Source: Arthrobacter_N sp051262515
GTDB taxonomy: Bacteria > Actinomycetota > Actinomycetes > Actinomycetales > Micrococcaceae
DNA length: 64,000 bases
NCBI RefSeq assembly: GCF_051262515.1
Contig: NZ_JBIMER010000010.1
Location: 1 to 64,000 of the forward strand
Direction: 5' to 3'
Each line of letters starts with the position of its first letter. Positions within the stretch are counted from its first letter, which is position 1. Positions 1-9,247 of this stretch are shown here, piece by piece. A model generated the notes under the pieces. It had not been told where the DNA came from, ran no database searches, and was given only the letters and a program-made list of their open reading frames with translations. Made by a program: the position numbers and the translations under genes.

Positions 1-204
1 TACCACCACCGACAAAATGGGAACAAACCTTCGAACAAGGAAAAGATTCCCATACCAGCACCTGTGGAGGACGAGTCAGGGCGGAATGAAGAGCGCGGCG
101 GCTCCGCGAGGCTCGGCAAATTGAGAGTGCGCTCGGAACTAACCATTGAAACCTTAAGCATGCCACTGTAGAATAGTTTCACATTCAACCAACGGAGATT
201 CTCC
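1..204 (+). promoter_or_regulatory. ribA upstream region with sigma-70-type promoter
   Basis: No gene is seen in these bases. A good housekeeping promoter is visible: TTGAAA at 146-151, a 17-base spacer, and TAGAAT at 169-174. A GGAGA ribosome binding site at 194-198 sits six bases before the ATG of ribA at 205. No flavin riboswitch motif was recognised, so flavin control of this copy is not evident. The first 140 bases show nothing recognisable; an upstream gene may end before the window. Confidence 0.6.
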
Positions 205-942
205 ATGCAGACCGCGACCACCGCCCATTCAGTCATTACGCCCGCGCTCCGCCTTGCGGCAGAGGGAGCGACGAACGACGACGCCGTTCAGGTACGCACC
301 CGTGTCAGCGTCCCGTTGGAATTCGCCGACGGCTCCGGCACCGCGGCGGACGTCTTCACGTTCACAGGCCTCTCCGACGGCCGCGAGCACCTTCTGCTCG
401 GACTCGGCGATTGGCAGGCCGCCCTGACCCGTTCCGCCGCGGGCGGCGAAGCCCCGCTGGTCCGCCCGCACAGCGAATGCCTGACCGGCGACGTCTTCGG
501 CTCCCAGCGCTGCGACTGCGGTCCCCAGCTGCGCGAGTCGGTCGAGCGCATCGCCGAGGCCGGCGGTTTCCTCCTCTACCTCCGGCAGGAAGGCCGCGGC
601 ATCGGCCTCTACGCGAAGCTCGACGCCTATGCCCTGCAGGACGCCGGCCTGAACACCTACGAGGCCAACGTCGCCCTGGGCCACGGGGAAGACGAGCGCG
701 ACTACTTCCCCGCCGCCCAGATGCTGCTCGCGTTGGACGCGGACCGGATCCGCCTCCTCAGCAACAACCCGGACAAGGCCGCCCAGTTGGAGTCCCACGG
801 CGTCGCCGTGACGGAGAACGTCCCTACCGGCGTTTTTCTCTCCAGCGCCAACTCCCGCTACCTCGAGGTGAAGCGGGACCACACCGGGCACACTCTCGAT
901 CTGGGCCTGCCCGGCGCGATGGCCTACGGACGCGCTTCGTAG
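205..942 (+). CDS. ribA: GTP cyclohydrolase II
   Basis: Converts GTP to 2,5-diamino-6-ribosylamino-pyrimidinone phosphate, formate and pyrophosphate, the first step of riboflavin synthesis, in the cytosol. The 245-residue protein has the family's zinc-binding cysteines in a C-x10-C-x-C pattern at residues 92, 103 and 105, followed by the nucleotide-binding RQEGRGIGL motif near residue 127 and a TYEANVALGH segment. It is the stand-alone RibA form, lacking the RibB (DHBP synthase) domain that many actinobacteria fuse to it, and about 45 residues longer than E. coli RibA, mostly at the N-terminus. The start is supported by GGAGA and a promoter at 146-174. The 3' end overlaps the convergent secreted-protein gene by 19 bases. 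No other rib gene is nearby, so this may be a second copy. Confidence 0.95.
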   Translation: MQTATTAHSVITPALRLAAEGATNDDAVQVRTRVSVPLEFADGSGTAADVFTFTGLSDGREHLLLGLGDWQAALTRSAAGGEAPLVRPHSECLTGDVFGSQRCDCGPQLRESVERIAEAGGFLLYLRQEGRGIGLYAKLDAYALQDAGLNTYEANVALGHGEDERDYFPAAQMLLALDADRIRLLSNNPDKAAQLESHGVAVTENVPTGVFLSSANSRYLEVKRDHTGHTLDLGLPGAMAYGRAS

Positions 943-1901
943 ACGAACAGCTCCGTTCCGGCGACCTCATCGCCGTCGTCCGGGGCGGCGAACATGCGCA
1001 ACACGCCGCCGTCGGACTCCAGCGCCACGGGGTTCCGCGTCATGGAGTGGCCCGCCGTCGACGTCATGCCCACGGGAACCTCGTGCTTGATCTCACCCGT
1101 GGCCAGATCGGTCAGGGCGAGGCCGCCGAGCTCGTACGTTCCGCCGTCGGCCGTCGCCAGGTTCGTGACTCCCGAGCAGAGCTGGTGGCCCGCTCCGGCG
1201 TACTCGCAGTCCTGGTAGTCGATGAAGTGGCTGGGGTTCGCCGACGAGTCCACGACCTTGCCCTGCCTGTTCCACGTGAAGAACGTGCGCGATCCCCAGT
1301 TGACACCGTTGAGCTTGCCCGTGGACCGGTCCATGGTCACCCCGCCGACGTGGTCGTCGTGGCGCAGGTGCTCCGTCACCTCGTACGTTTCGGGGTCGAT
1401 GGAATAGACGATCGACGCGCTGTCTGGGCGGTATTCGGCGACCGGAACCCAGACCTGCTTGCCGTCGAAATCGATGCCGCCCGGGTGGTAGATGGACCCT
1501 TCGCCGACCACGATGTCCTTGAGCAGTTCGCCGTCGCGGTTCAGCACGAAAACGTGCCCGCGGCCGACGCCGGCGGAACGGTCCACGCCATCGACTGGCT
1601 CCGGGTAGCGGACGGTCGGTTCGATGATCTCCACGCTGGACAGGAAGATCTTGTCGCCGACAACCGACATTCCCTGCGGATGGTGCGTCTCGAAATCCAA
1701 CGACAGCTTGCGGGCCAGGCTCCAGGCAGTTCCGCGGTCGGTCTGGGAGAAGGCGGACGCCTCGGCCGTGAGCCGGGTGCGCTCGCTACCGCTCTGGGCG
1801 CGGTCTGAGTGGTCCGCCGGTGCGGCGGACGCGGCTGTGAGGCCCGTGGCGGCGACGGCGAGCGCGAGCGCTGCCGTGGTCAGTGACCTGGTGAATTTCA
1901 T
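924..1901 (-). CDS. secreted DUF6454-like protein, possible beta-propeller
   Basis: A 325-residue exported protein of unknown function. Residues 1-28 form a classic Sec signal peptide (KFTR, hydrophobic AALALAVAATGLTAASA) with a likely signal peptidase I site after ASA. The mature part has repeated short blocks of the type GKQVWVPVAEY and YSIDPETYEV, resembling blades of a beta-propeller or lactonase-like fold. I think it belongs to DUF6454, from memory only. No catalytic residues can be named. The start is the ATG at 1901, with AGGAG upstream; the open frame continues further upstream but without signal-peptide character. It is convergent with ribA. Confidence 0.7.
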   Translation of the reverse strand: MKFTRSLTTAALALAVAATGLTAASAAPADHSDRAQSGSERTRLTAEASAFSQTDRGTAWSLARKLSLDFETHHPQGMSVVGDKIFLSSVEIIEPTVRYPEPVDGVDRSAGVGRGHVFVLNRDGELLKDIVVGEGSIYHPGGIDFDGKQVWVPVAEYRPDSASIVYSIDPETYEVTEHLRHDDHVGGVTMDRSTGKLNGVNWGSRTFFTWNRQGKVVDSSANPSHFIDYQDCEYAGAGHQLCSGVTNLATADGGTYELGGLALTDLATGEIKHEVPVGMTSTAGHSMTRNPVALESDGGVLRMFAAPDDGDEVAGTELFVYEARP

Positions 1902-2233
1902 GCTGTGCTCCTGGGGAAGGCGCCTGCGCCCGGTCCCCACCCCGGACGGTTGCCGGACGGCAACACCCAGGGACACTATGCGGGTCGGCGAACGGCGGCG
2001 TGACTCGCGCGGAAATCCCCGGTGAACGCCGGGCGGCGTTTCCGGATCCAGTCGCGTTCCGTTCGACGGCACAACGCTTCCCCACCCTGCCCGCACCATG
2101 TCAGAGTGGGCCGCACCCAGCAACAATGTGCCATAGGTTGCGGTTACCGGGCCGCGGAACAAGGCCGCGGGAACGAAACCCCGACCGCCATGGCGCGGAC
2201 GCACCCGCCCGAATCGACCACCGGGAGAACCCA
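1902..2233. promoter_or_regulatory. 332-bp divergent intergenic region
   Basis: This region separates the divergent secreted-protein and crotonase genes and holds no convincing gene. A perfect inverted repeat GTTGCC-GGAC-GGCAAC lies at 1949-1964, about 50 bases ahead of the secreted-protein start, and could be an operator or a leader hairpin. The octamer CCGGACGG occurs twice within 20 bases around it. No strong -35/-10 pair is visible in either direction. GGGAG at 2223-2227 is the ribosome binding site of the crotonase. Confidence 0.4.
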
Positions 2234-3055
2234 GTGAACACCGAAAAAGCGCCGGACGGCGTCGTACTCCTTGAGCGCCGCGGCCCGGCGCTGGTCGTCA
2301 CCATCAACCGGCCCGAACGCCTGAACGTCGTCAACACCGAGGTCGCCACGGCGCTCGGCGCGGCGTTTGAGGCGGCCGACGCCGATGCCACCGTCCGCGC
2401 GGTGGTGCTGACCGGCGCGGGGGACAGGGCGTTCACGGCCGGCGCGGACCTCGAGGCGTTGGCAGCGGGGGAACTGCTGCGGTCGGAGGCCCCTGGCGGC
2501 GACGCGTGGGGGTTCGCGGGGATCGTGCGGCACCACATCTCCAAGCCCGTCATCCTCGCTGCCAACGGCGCGTGCCTCGGCGGCGGGACGGAGATCCTGC
2601 TGGCGTGCGACCTAGTGGTCGCCGCCGAACACGCGGTCTTCGGGCTCCCCGAGGTCAAGGTGGGCGTGTACCCCGGCGGTGGCGGTGCCTTCCGGCTGTA
2701 CCGCCACCTGCCCCCGAAGATCGCGTTGGAGGCCATGCTGACCGGGCGCGTCCTGGTGGCGGACGAGGCGGCCCGCTGGGGCTTGGCCAACCAGGTGGTT
2801 CCGGCCTCGGAGTTGTTGGATGCCGCCCTGGAGCTGGCCGACCGGATCGCGGCCAACGCGCCGCTGAGCGTCGCCGCGACAAAACGGATCGCGCGGGGCT
2901 TCGAGCCGGACGGGGACGGGCTGGCGTGCCCCGACGAGGACGGCGGCTGGGCGCGCACCTACGCCGAAGGACCCGGCGTCCTCGGCTCGGTCGATTGCGT
3001 CGAGGGGGTCGCCGCCTTCAAGGAGAGGCGCGCACCCGTCTGGACCGGCAATTAG
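2234..3055 (+). CDS. enoyl-CoA hydratase/isomerase (crotonase) family protein
   Basis: A 273-residue crotonase-fold enzyme expected to act on an acyl-CoA thioester by hydration, isomerisation or retro-aldol cleavage. The oxyanion-hole and catalytic regions are clear: GACLGGGTEILLACDL (the Glu equivalent to Glu144 of rat crotonase) and FGLPEVKVGVYPGGGG (equivalent to Glu164), so a hydratase is plausible. The start is the GTG at 2234 with GGGAG seven bases upstream; a longer frame reaches back to about 2000 but is not supported. It lies 150 bases before the dioxygenase operon on the same strand, so it may process CoA thioesters made by that operon's ligase, as Ech does for phenylpropanoids. That substrate is inference; fatty acid use is equally possible. 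Confidence 0.85.
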   Translation: MNTEKAPDGVVLLERRGPALVVTINRPERLNVVNTEVATALGAAFEAADADATVRAVVLTGAGDRAFTAGADLEALAAGELLRSEAPGGDAWGFAGIVRHHISKPVILAANGACLGGGTEILLACDLVVAAEHAVFGLPEVKVGVYPGGGGAFRLYRHLPPKIALEAMLTGRVLVADEAARWGLANQVVPASELLDAALELADRIAANAPLSVAATKRIARGFEPDGDGLACPDEDGGWARTYAEGPGVLGSVDCVEGVAAFKERRAPVWTGN

Positions 3056-3205
3056 GGCTTGACAAACCGCCGCGTCCTAGTGTTCGGAACGGGCGTTGGC
3101 CAATGGGTCGCGGCGGGTGTGTGATGTAACCGGAGCACATCGCGCCACCTGGCGCGGATCCGCGCTCCGCTCGTACGACAGTCCCCGTCAGAAGGAAGCA
3201 TTCCG

Positions 3206-4555
3206 ATGAGCACCACGGACTCCTGCCCGTCGAAGGCCAACCCCGCCATCGGCAGGCTCCCGCGCCCGGAATCGATGGCAACCAACATCGACGTCTCCAC
3301 GCTCGTGGATGCCGACGGCGGCATGATCGACCGCTCCATCTATACGGACCAGGGCATCTACGGTCAGGAGATGCGGCGCGTCTTCGCCCGCAGCTGGCTG
3401 TTCCTGGCCCACGAGAGCCAGTTCAAGAAGCCCGGCGACTTCTTCACCACCTTCATGGGCGAGGACCCGGTCATCGTCACGATGGACAAGACGAAGACCA
3501 TCCGCGCCTACCTGAACTCCTGCCGGCACCGCGGCGTGCGGCTCTGCCGGGCCGACGCCGGCGCCACCAAGATGTTCACCTGCACCTACCACGGCTGGTC
3601 CTTCGACCTGGCCGGCGCGCTGCAGTCCGTGCCCAACGAGACCGCCTACCCGGAGGACTTCGACCGCAAGGACTGGAGCCTCATCGACGTGCCCAGCCTG
3701 GCCATCTACAAGGGCCTGATCTTCGGCAACTGGGACCCCAACGCGGAACCCCTCGAGGACAACCTGGGGGACATGCGCTACTACATGGACGCGATGCTGG
3801 ACCGCGACCCCGAGGGCACCGAGGTCATGGGCGGCGTCATGAAGTGGGAGCTGGAGGGCAACTGGAAGCTCGCCGCCGAGCAGTTCGCCACCGACTGGTA
3901 CCACGTGAACATGTCCCACGCCTCGGCGCTGATGGTCATGTCTCCCACCGGCCGCGGGCCCAAGGCGGAGATCGTCGCCACCCCCGGGCGCCAGTTCGTG
4001 GCCCCCAACGGCCATGGCGCCGGCTTCCCCACGCACCCCAAGTCCCGGTTCGACGCCGGCCCGGTCCACGAGTACTACGACTACCCGGCGCTGCGCGAAC
4101 GGCTCGGGGACGCCGCCGTCGAAGGACCGATGACCACGGGCCACGCGACCGTGTTCCCGAACTTCTCCTACCTGCCGATCAACGGTTCCATCCGCGTCTG
4201 GCACCCCAAGGGCCCGGACAAGATCGAGGTCTGGGCCTGGGTCCTGGTGGACAAGTCCATGCCGGACGAGGTCAAGGACGCACAGCGCCTCTACAACCTG
4301 CGCACCTTCGGACCCTCGGGCATCTTCGAGGCGGACGACGGCGAGAACTGGTCCGAGGTCCAGGCGATCTCCCACGGTTTCGTCACCAACCGCGTCCCGC
4401 TGAACTTCCAAATGGGGATCGGCAGTGAACGCGAGGACGGCGTCTACCCCGGCCAGACCTCGGAACTCTATTCCGACGCCGCCGGCCGCGCCTTCTACAG
4501 CCACTGGGCGGGGCTTATGAACGAACCGGCCTGGCACGAGAACATGGGCAAGTAA
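3206..4555 (+). CDS. aromatic ring-hydroxylating dioxygenase, large (alpha) subunit
   Basis: Catalytic subunit of a Rieske non-heme iron dioxygenase that converts an aromatic ring to a cis-dihydrodiol. The 449-residue protein has the Rieske cluster motif, C-x-H near residue 106 (CRHRG) and C-x2-H near residue 126 (CTYHGW), then the mononuclear iron site with DWYHVNMSH near residue 230 (two His spaced by four). Length and order are normal for the family. The start is supported by AGAAGGA. It is first in a run of genes for ferredoxin, reductase, beta subunit, dihydrodiol dehydrogenase and CoA ligase. The subunit set resembles 3-phenylpropionate/cinnamate dioxygenase (HcaEFCD), but the aromatic substrate cannot be read from sequence. 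Confidence 0.93.
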   Translation: MSTTDSCPSKANPAIGRLPRPESMATNIDVSTLVDADGGMIDRSIYTDQGIYGQEMRRVFARSWLFLAHESQFKKPGDFFTTFMGEDPVIVTMDKTKTIRAYLNSCRHRGVRLCRADAGATKMFTCTYHGWSFDLAGALQSVPNETAYPEDFDRKDWSLIDVPSLAIYKGLIFGNWDPNAEPLEDNLGDMRYYMDAMLDRDPEGTEVMGGVMKWELEGNWKLAAEQFATDWYHVNMSHASALMVMSPTGRGPKAEIVATPGRQFVAPNGHGAGFPTHPKSRFDAGPVHEYYDYPALRERLGDAAVEGPMTTGHATVFPNFSYLPINGSIRVWHPKGPDKIEVWAWVLVDKSMPDEVKDAQRLYNLRTFGPSGIFEADDGENWSEVQAISHGFVTNRVPLNFQMGIGSEREDGVYPGQTSELYSDAAGRAFYSHWAGLMNEPAWHENMGK

Positions 4556-4583
4556 CCAATACCACCAGCCAAGGAGCAGGACC

Positions 4584-4931
4584 ATGAGCGAAGCAATCAA
4601 CGTGGGCAGCGTCGACGACATCGACGAGGGCGAGGCGAAGGTCGTGCCCGGCGACGAAAACGGCACCGGCGAGGACATCGCGGTGTTCCACGCCGAGGAC
4701 GGCAACTTCTACGCGCTGAACGACGAGTGCACCCACGAGACCGCGTCGCTGGCGGATGGCTGGATCGAGGGCACCGAGGTCGAGTGCCCCGTGCACTCCG
4801 CCAAGTTCTGCCTCAAGTCCGGCGCGGCCATGTGCATGCCCGCGACCGTCGCGGCGCGCACCCACAAGGTGGTCGTCGAGGACGGCGAGGTCCTGCTGTA
4901 CCCGAACGAAGGCGCCGACGATGCCTCTTGA
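4584..4931 (+). CDS. Rieske [2Fe-2S] ferredoxin component of the dioxygenase
   Basis: Small electron carrier passing electrons from the FAD reductase to the dioxygenase. The 115-residue protein has both halves of the Rieske motif: CTHETASL (C-x-H) and CPVHSAKF (C-x2-H), about 17 residues apart. It is similar to HcaC/BphA3-type ferredoxins. AAGGAG lies ahead of the ATG. Its last eleven bases overlap the start of the reductase gene, so the two are probably translationally coupled. Confidence 0.92.
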   Translation: MSEAINVGSVDDIDEGEAKVVPGDENGTGEDIAVFHAEDGNFYALNDECTHETASLADGWIEGTEVECPVHSAKFCLKSGAAMCMPATVAARTHKVVVEDGEVLLYPNEGADDAS

Positions 4932-6132
4932 CTCGGTCACCATCGTCGGCGGCGGGATGGCCGGCTTCACCACGGCCAAGGAGCTGCGCTCCCGCGGGTA
5001 CACCGGCTCCCTGGCCATCATCGACCCCGAGGGCCTGCCCTACGACCGCCCGCCGCTGAGCAAGGACTACCTTCTGGGCAGCCGCAGCAGCGAGCAGATC
5101 CTGCTCTCGGCCGCGGCCTGGTTCGAGGAACACCACGTCGAGGTCGTCACGGGCCGGGCCGTCGCGCTGCGGCCGGACGCCGGAGTCGTGGTCCTGGAGG
5201 ACGGGACCGAGCGCGCCGCGGACCGGATCGTGCTGGCCACCGGCGGGTCCGCCCGCCGCCTGGACATCCCGGGCGGGGACCTGGAATCCGTCCTGGAGCT
5301 GCGCAACCGCGCCGACGCCGACAAGCTGCGCGGTCTGCTGAAGCCCGGCGTCCGGCTCGCGATCATCGGGGCCGGCCTGATCGGCGCCGAGACCGCGTCC
5401 TCGGCCATCGCGCTGGGCGCCGACGTCACGCTGATCGATCCCGTCGACCCGCCACTGGTCCCCGCAGTCGGCCCGGAACTCGCAGGACGCCTGCACCGCA
5501 TGCACACCGAGCGCGGCGTCCGCCTGGTCACGGGCATCCCCGCGGCCATCACGGTGGACGACGCCGGGCACCACGTAGGGATGGACGACGGCTCAACGAT
5601 CGACGCCGACCTGGTCCTGGTGGGCATCGGAATCGTTCCGGAGACGGCACTGGCGGCCTCCGCGGGCCTGGACATCGACAACGGGACGCTGGTCGACGAG
5701 CACCAGCGCACCACCCACCCGTTGGTCTACTCCGTGGGCGACTCGTCCCGGACGCGGTTGCCCGATGGCACGCTGTTGCGCCGCGCGGAGCATTGGGAAC
5801 ACGCCATGAACACCGGAACGACGGCGGCCGCCTCGCTCCTCGGGCAGGACCTGCCCGCGCACGGCGCCTCCTGGTTCTGGTCCGACCGCCACGGCGTGCA
5901 CGTCGAGGGCGTCGGCTCGATGCTCGGCGAGGGCAGCGTGGTGCTCCGCGAGCGCGACGGCGTCCCGCTGGCCAGCTTCCGGCTGGACCCGGACGGATAC
6001 ATGGGAGGGTGCGCCGCGATCGACGGCGGCCTGACCGTGCGCGCGGCCCGCCGCATCATCGACCGCAGGATCCTGGTGGATCCCGCGAAGCTGGCGGACC
6101 CGGACATCGACCTCAAGAAACTCGCCCGCTAA
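4921..6132 (+). CDS. FAD-dependent ferredoxin reductase component of the dioxygenase
   Basis: Transfers electrons from NAD(P)H to the Rieske ferredoxin. The 403-residue protein has an N-terminal FAD-binding dinucleotide fold (IVGGGMAGF near residue 8), the PYDRPPLSK segment typical of HcaD/BphA4-type reductases near residue 40, a second nucleotide-binding fold (IIGAGLIGAE near residue 150) and YSVGDS near residue 270. A longer frame reaches upstream through the ferredoxin gene, but the ATG at 4921 (MPLDSVTIVGGG) gives the proper family N-terminus. It overlaps the ferredoxin gene by 11 bases. Confidence 0.92.
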   Translation: MPLDSVTIVGGGMAGFTTAKELRSRGYTGSLAIIDPEGLPYDRPPLSKDYLLGSRSSEQILLSAAAWFEEHHVEVVTGRAVALRPDAGVVVLEDGTERAADRIVLATGGSARRLDIPGGDLESVLELRNRADADKLRGLLKPGVRLAIIGAGLIGAETASSAIALGADVTLIDPVDPPLVPAVGPELAGRLHRMHTERGVRLVTGIPAAITVDDAGHHVGMDDGSTIDADLVLVGIGIVPETALAASAGLDIDNGTLVDEHQRTTHPLVYSVGDSSRTRLPDGTLLRRAEHWEHAMNTGTTAAASLLGQDLPAHGASWFWSDRHGVHVEGVGSMLGEGSVVLRERDGVPLASFRLDPDGYMGGCAAIDGGLTVRAARRIIDRRILVDPAKLADPDIDLKKLAR

Positions 6133-6175
6133 CCCCGATCCCATCGATCCCCTCCAAGAAACGCGAGCCGAAACC

Positions 6176-6787
6176 ATGACCGAAAACGTGGCCCCCACGG
6201 CGGGGCTGGACACAGCCGCACCGGACAACACCACATCGGACAAGGGCGCGCCGAAGACCGACGAGTTGGACGGCCGCCTGGTCGACTCCGAGCTGTCCTA
6301 CCGCGTCCAGCAGTTCTACTTCCGCGAAGCCGAGCTCCTGGACGACGGCCGCTTCGCCGACTGGCTCGAGGTGTTCGACGACGACCTCTTTTATTGGGCC
6401 CCGCTGCGCACCAACCGGCTCCGCCGGCAGGCCGCGCTGTCCATCGGACGCGAGGGAGAGGCCGCCTACTTCGACGAGACCAAGGAATCCCTGGCCTGGC
6501 GCATCCGCCGCTACGACTCCGGCATGGCCTGGGCCGAGGATCCGCCATCGCGGACCCGCCACCTGATCTCCAACGTCACCGTCCACCACCAGGGCGACGG
6601 CACCCTGAGCGCGCGCTGCGCCTTCCTGGTCTACCGCAACCGCCTGCAAACGGAAACGGACATCTACGCCGGCGGACGGACGGACATCCTGCGCATCCAG
6701 CCCGACGGCGGATTCCGCGTCGCGCGCCGAGAGATCCTCTTCGACGCCAATGTCCTCCAGGCGAAAAACCTCAGCACGTTCTTCTAG
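6176..6787 (+). CDS. aromatic ring-hydroxylating dioxygenase, small (beta) subunit
   Basis: Structural subunit pairing with the alpha subunit, probably as an alpha3beta3 hexamer. The 203-residue protein has a variable 35-residue head and then the typical beta-subunit core (VQQFYFREAELLDDGRF, and RTRHLISNVTVHH near residue 125) with an NTF2-like fold. The sequence most resembles 3-phenylpropionate/cinnamate dioxygenase beta subunits. Placing it after the reductase rather than directly after alpha is unusual; many operons keep alpha and beta adjacent. Confidence 0.9.
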   Translation: MTENVAPTAGLDTAAPDNTTSDKGAPKTDELDGRLVDSELSYRVQQFYFREAELLDDGRFADWLEVFDDDLFYWAPLRTNRLRRQAALSIGREGEAAYFDETKESLAWRIRRYDSGMAWAEDPPSRTRHLISNVTVHHQGDGTLSARCAFLVYRNRLQTETDIYAGGRTDILRIQPDGGFRVARREILFDANVLQAKNLSTFF

Positions 6788-6814
6788 CCGCACCGTTCAC
6801 CACGAGAGGTCCAC

Positions 6815-7666
6815 ATGAGTGAAACACAGCAGGCCGGCTGGCTCCGGGGCGACGTCGCCCTGGTGACCGGCGGAGGGTCCGGGATCGGCCGGGCCGTGGC
6901 CGAACGCTACCTGGCGGAGGGCGCCTCCGTGGCGATCTTCGGCCGCGACCTCGCCAAGCTGCAGGCCGTGGTTGACGCGAGCGCCGCGCCGGAGCGCATG
7001 CTGGCGATCGCCGGCGACGTGCGCGAGACGCGCGACCTGCACGACGCCGTCGAACAGACCGTCGCGCGCTTCGGCAAGCTGGACATCCTGGTGCCCAACG
7101 CCGGAATCTGGGACTACAACCGCTCCATCACGCGCCTGGACGGGGAGCAGTTGGGGGACGCGTTCGACGAGCTTTTCTCCATCAACGTCAAGGGCTACCT
7201 GCTCACGGTGGAGGCGGCGTGGCGGGAACTGGTCAGGACCCGGGGGTCCATCGTCATGACGCTGTCCAACGCCTCCTTCCACACCGCCGGCGGCGGGCCC
7301 GTCTACACGGCGTCGAAGTTCGCCTGCCGCGGGCTGGTCAACCAGCTCGCCTACGAACTCGCGCCGAAGGTGCGCGTCAACGGGGTCGCGGTCGGCGGCA
7401 TGAACACGGACCTGCGCGGACCGGCGTCGATCGGTCTGGACGGCCGCTCCATCGCGGACTCGTTCGCCCGCTCGGAGGTCACGGGCAACAACCCGCTGAT
7501 CCCGCTGCACGACGCCTCGGTGGAGCCCGTGGACTTCACCGGCTCCTACGTGCTGCTGGGATCGCGGAGCAACGCCGGGAACATCACCGGCGCCATCATC
7601 CCCGCCGACGGCGGCATCGCCGTCCGCGGCTTCGGGGACCGGGCCGCGGGAGGCGACCAGCTATGA
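6815..7666 (+). CDS. cis-dihydrodiol dehydrogenase (SDR family, BphB/HcaB-like)
   Basis: Oxidises the cis-dihydrodiol from the dioxygenase to the matching catechol with NAD+. The 283-residue SDR has the cofactor motif TGGGSGIG near residue 18, VPNAGIW near residue 93 and the catalytic YTASK near residue 164 after a conserved Ser. The stretch VRVNGVAVGGMNTDLRGP is a hallmark of the BphB/HcaB dihydrodiol dehydrogenases, supporting assignment to this role rather than to a generic SDR. GAGAGG precedes the start; the end overlaps the ligase start by ATGA. Confidence 0.9.
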   Translation: MSETQQAGWLRGDVALVTGGGSGIGRAVAERYLAEGASVAIFGRDLAKLQAVVDASAAPERMLAIAGDVRETRDLHDAVEQTVARFGKLDILVPNAGIWDYNRSITRLDGEQLGDAFDELFSINVKGYLLTVEAAWRELVRTRGSIVMTLSNASFHTAGGGPVYTASKFACRGLVNQLAYELAPKVRVNGVAVGGMNTDLRGPASIGLDGRSIADSFARSEVTGNNPLIPLHDASVEPVDFTGSYVLLGSRSNAGNITGAIIPADGGIAVRGFGDRAAGGDQL

Positions 7667-9243
7667 GCAACCGGATCGACATCAACCCGGTCGGCGGCGT
7701 GCTCCGCCAGGCCGCGTACTCGCCCGACTCCACCGCGCTGGTGTACGAGGGGCGCGAGATCGGCTACGGCGAACTCGCCCGCGACGCCGGCCGGATGGCC
7801 TCCGCGCTACGCGCCCAGGGTGTGGCCGACGGCGACCGCGTGGCCTACCTGGGCCTGAACAGCGCCACCTTCATCACCACCATGCTGGCCGCCTGGTGGC
7901 TCGGCGGGGTGTTCGAGCCGCTGAACTTCCGGCTCGCCCCGCGCGAGGTCGGCGTGCTGCTGGAGCGCTCGGCGCCCACGGTCGTCGTCGTCGAGCCCTG
8001 CCACCAGGACGTCGTCGAGACCCTGGCGGGCTTCGCCGGGCACGACGCCGGAACGCAGCGCTTCGTGCTCGTGGACAACGATCCCGCCGTGCCCGTGGCG
8101 GGCGAGCCGGCGTCGTTCTGGACGCCCCTGACCGCGTTCCTCGGCGCCGCCGGCGGTGAGGTGCCCGAGGCCGTGGAACGGTCCGAGGACGATCTGGCGA
8201 TCCTGATGTTCACGTCCGGCACCACCGGGGTCCCGAAGGGCGTGCAGCTCACGCACGGAAACCTGTGGTGGAACTCCGTGAACGTCGATTCGCTGGTGGA
8301 CACGCGCCGCGGGGACACCAACCTGGCGGTCGCGCCGCTGTTCCACGTCGGCGGGCTGAACGCGCTGACCATCCGCGTGCTGGTGCGCGGCGGCACCACG
8401 GTGCTCCGCCGCACCTTCGATCCGCGGCAGACCCTGCGCGACATCGAGGAGTACGGGGTGTCCCAGGCGTTCCTGGTCCCGGCGCAGCTTTCGGCGATGC
8501 AGCAGACCAAGGAGTTCGAGGCGCACGACATCTCCAGCCTGCGGGCGCTCATCTGCGCGGGCGCGCCGGTCCCGCCGGTGCTGCTGAGGCAGTACGAGCA
8601 CAAGGGCGTAGCCGTGCAGCAGGCGTGGGGCCTGACCGAGACGTCCCCGTTCGCCACGTACCTGCCCTCGGAACTGACGTACGCGAAGGGCGGATCCTGC
8701 GGGATCCCCATGCCGTACAGCCAGGTCAAGATCGTGGATCCGGCGACCGGTGCGGACGTCCTCGCGCCAGGCGAGACCGGGGAGATGTGGACGAAGGGGC
8801 CCAACGTCACTCCCGGTTACTGGAACGACGACGCCGCGACAGCCGCCGCGTTCCACGACGGCTGGTTCCGCACCGGGGACATCGGCTACCGGGACGCGGA
8901 CGGCTACTTCTACATCGTGGACCGGCTGAAGGACATGATCATCACGGGCGGCGAGAACGTCTATCCGGCGGAGGTCGAGCGCGCGCTGATGGAGTACCCG
9001 GGCGTCCTGGACGTCGCCGTCGTGGGCGTCGACGACGAGAAGTGGGGCGAGTCGGTGGTGGCGGTCATGAGTTGCGCCGACGGGTCCGTGCCGGACATCG
9101 AGTCCGTCCGCGAGTTCACCGCGACTTACCTCGCGCGCTATAAGCTGCCCAAGAAGCTGGTGCTGACCGCCGCGGTTCCGCGCAACGGGGCGGGAAAACT
9201 GGACAAGCCGGCCATCCGCCGCCTGGTCAGCGAGGAGGAGTAG
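7663..9243 (+). CDS. acyl-CoA ligase (AMP-binding, class I adenylate-forming enzyme)
   Basis: Activates a carboxylic acid to an acyl-adenylate and then to the CoA thioester. The 526-residue enzyme has the P-loop-like motif MFTSGTTGVPKG near residue 185, the WGLTE motif near residue 320, GWFRTGDIGYRD near residue 400, DRLKDMIITGGENVYP near residue 425 and the catalytic Lys in NGAGKLDK near residue 510. The ATG at 7663 overlaps the SDR stop, so a longer upstream frame is rejected. Its place inside a dioxygenase operon suggests an aromatic or arylalkanoic acid substrate, perhaps with the crotonase at 2234. Fatty-acid ligases share every motif seen here, so the substrate is unknown. Confidence 0.88.
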   Translation: MSNRIDINPVGGVLRQAAYSPDSTALVYEGREIGYGELARDAGRMASALRAQGVADGDRVAYLGLNSATFITTMLAAWWLGGVFEPLNFRLAPREVGVLLERSAPTVVVVEPCHQDVVETLAGFAGHDAGTQRFVLVDNDPAVPVAGEPASFWTPLTAFLGAAGGEVPEAVERSEDDLAILMFTSGTTGVPKGVQLTHGNLWWNSVNVDSLVDTRRGDTNLAVAPLFHVGGLNALTIRVLVRGGTTVLRRTFDPRQTLRDIEEYGVSQAFLVPAQLSAMQQTKEFEAHDISSLRALICAGAPVPPVLLRQYEHKGVAVQQAWGLTETSPFATYLPSELTYAKGGSCGIPMPYSQVKIVDPATGADVLAPGETGEMWTKGPNVTPGYWNDDAATAAAFHDGWFRTGDIGYRDADGYFYIVDRLKDMIITGGENVYPAEVERALMEYPGVLDVAVVGVDDEKWGESVVAVMSCADGSVPDIESVREFTATYLARYKLPKKLVLTAAVPRNGAGKLDKPAIRRLVSEEE

Positions 9244-9247
9244 CCGC

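Noticed and set aside
411..1808. Long open frame overlapping ribA and antisense to the secreted-protein gene
   Set aside because: Arg/Gly/Pro-rich translation with no domain, a by-product of high GC; both real genes have signatures and ribosome binding sites.
3059..3092. TTGACA followed by GTTC-G-GAAC ahead of the dioxygenase operon
   Set aside because: No matching -10 at proper spacing and the palindrome is only 9 bases, so it is not listed as a promoter or operator, although an IclR site here remains possible.
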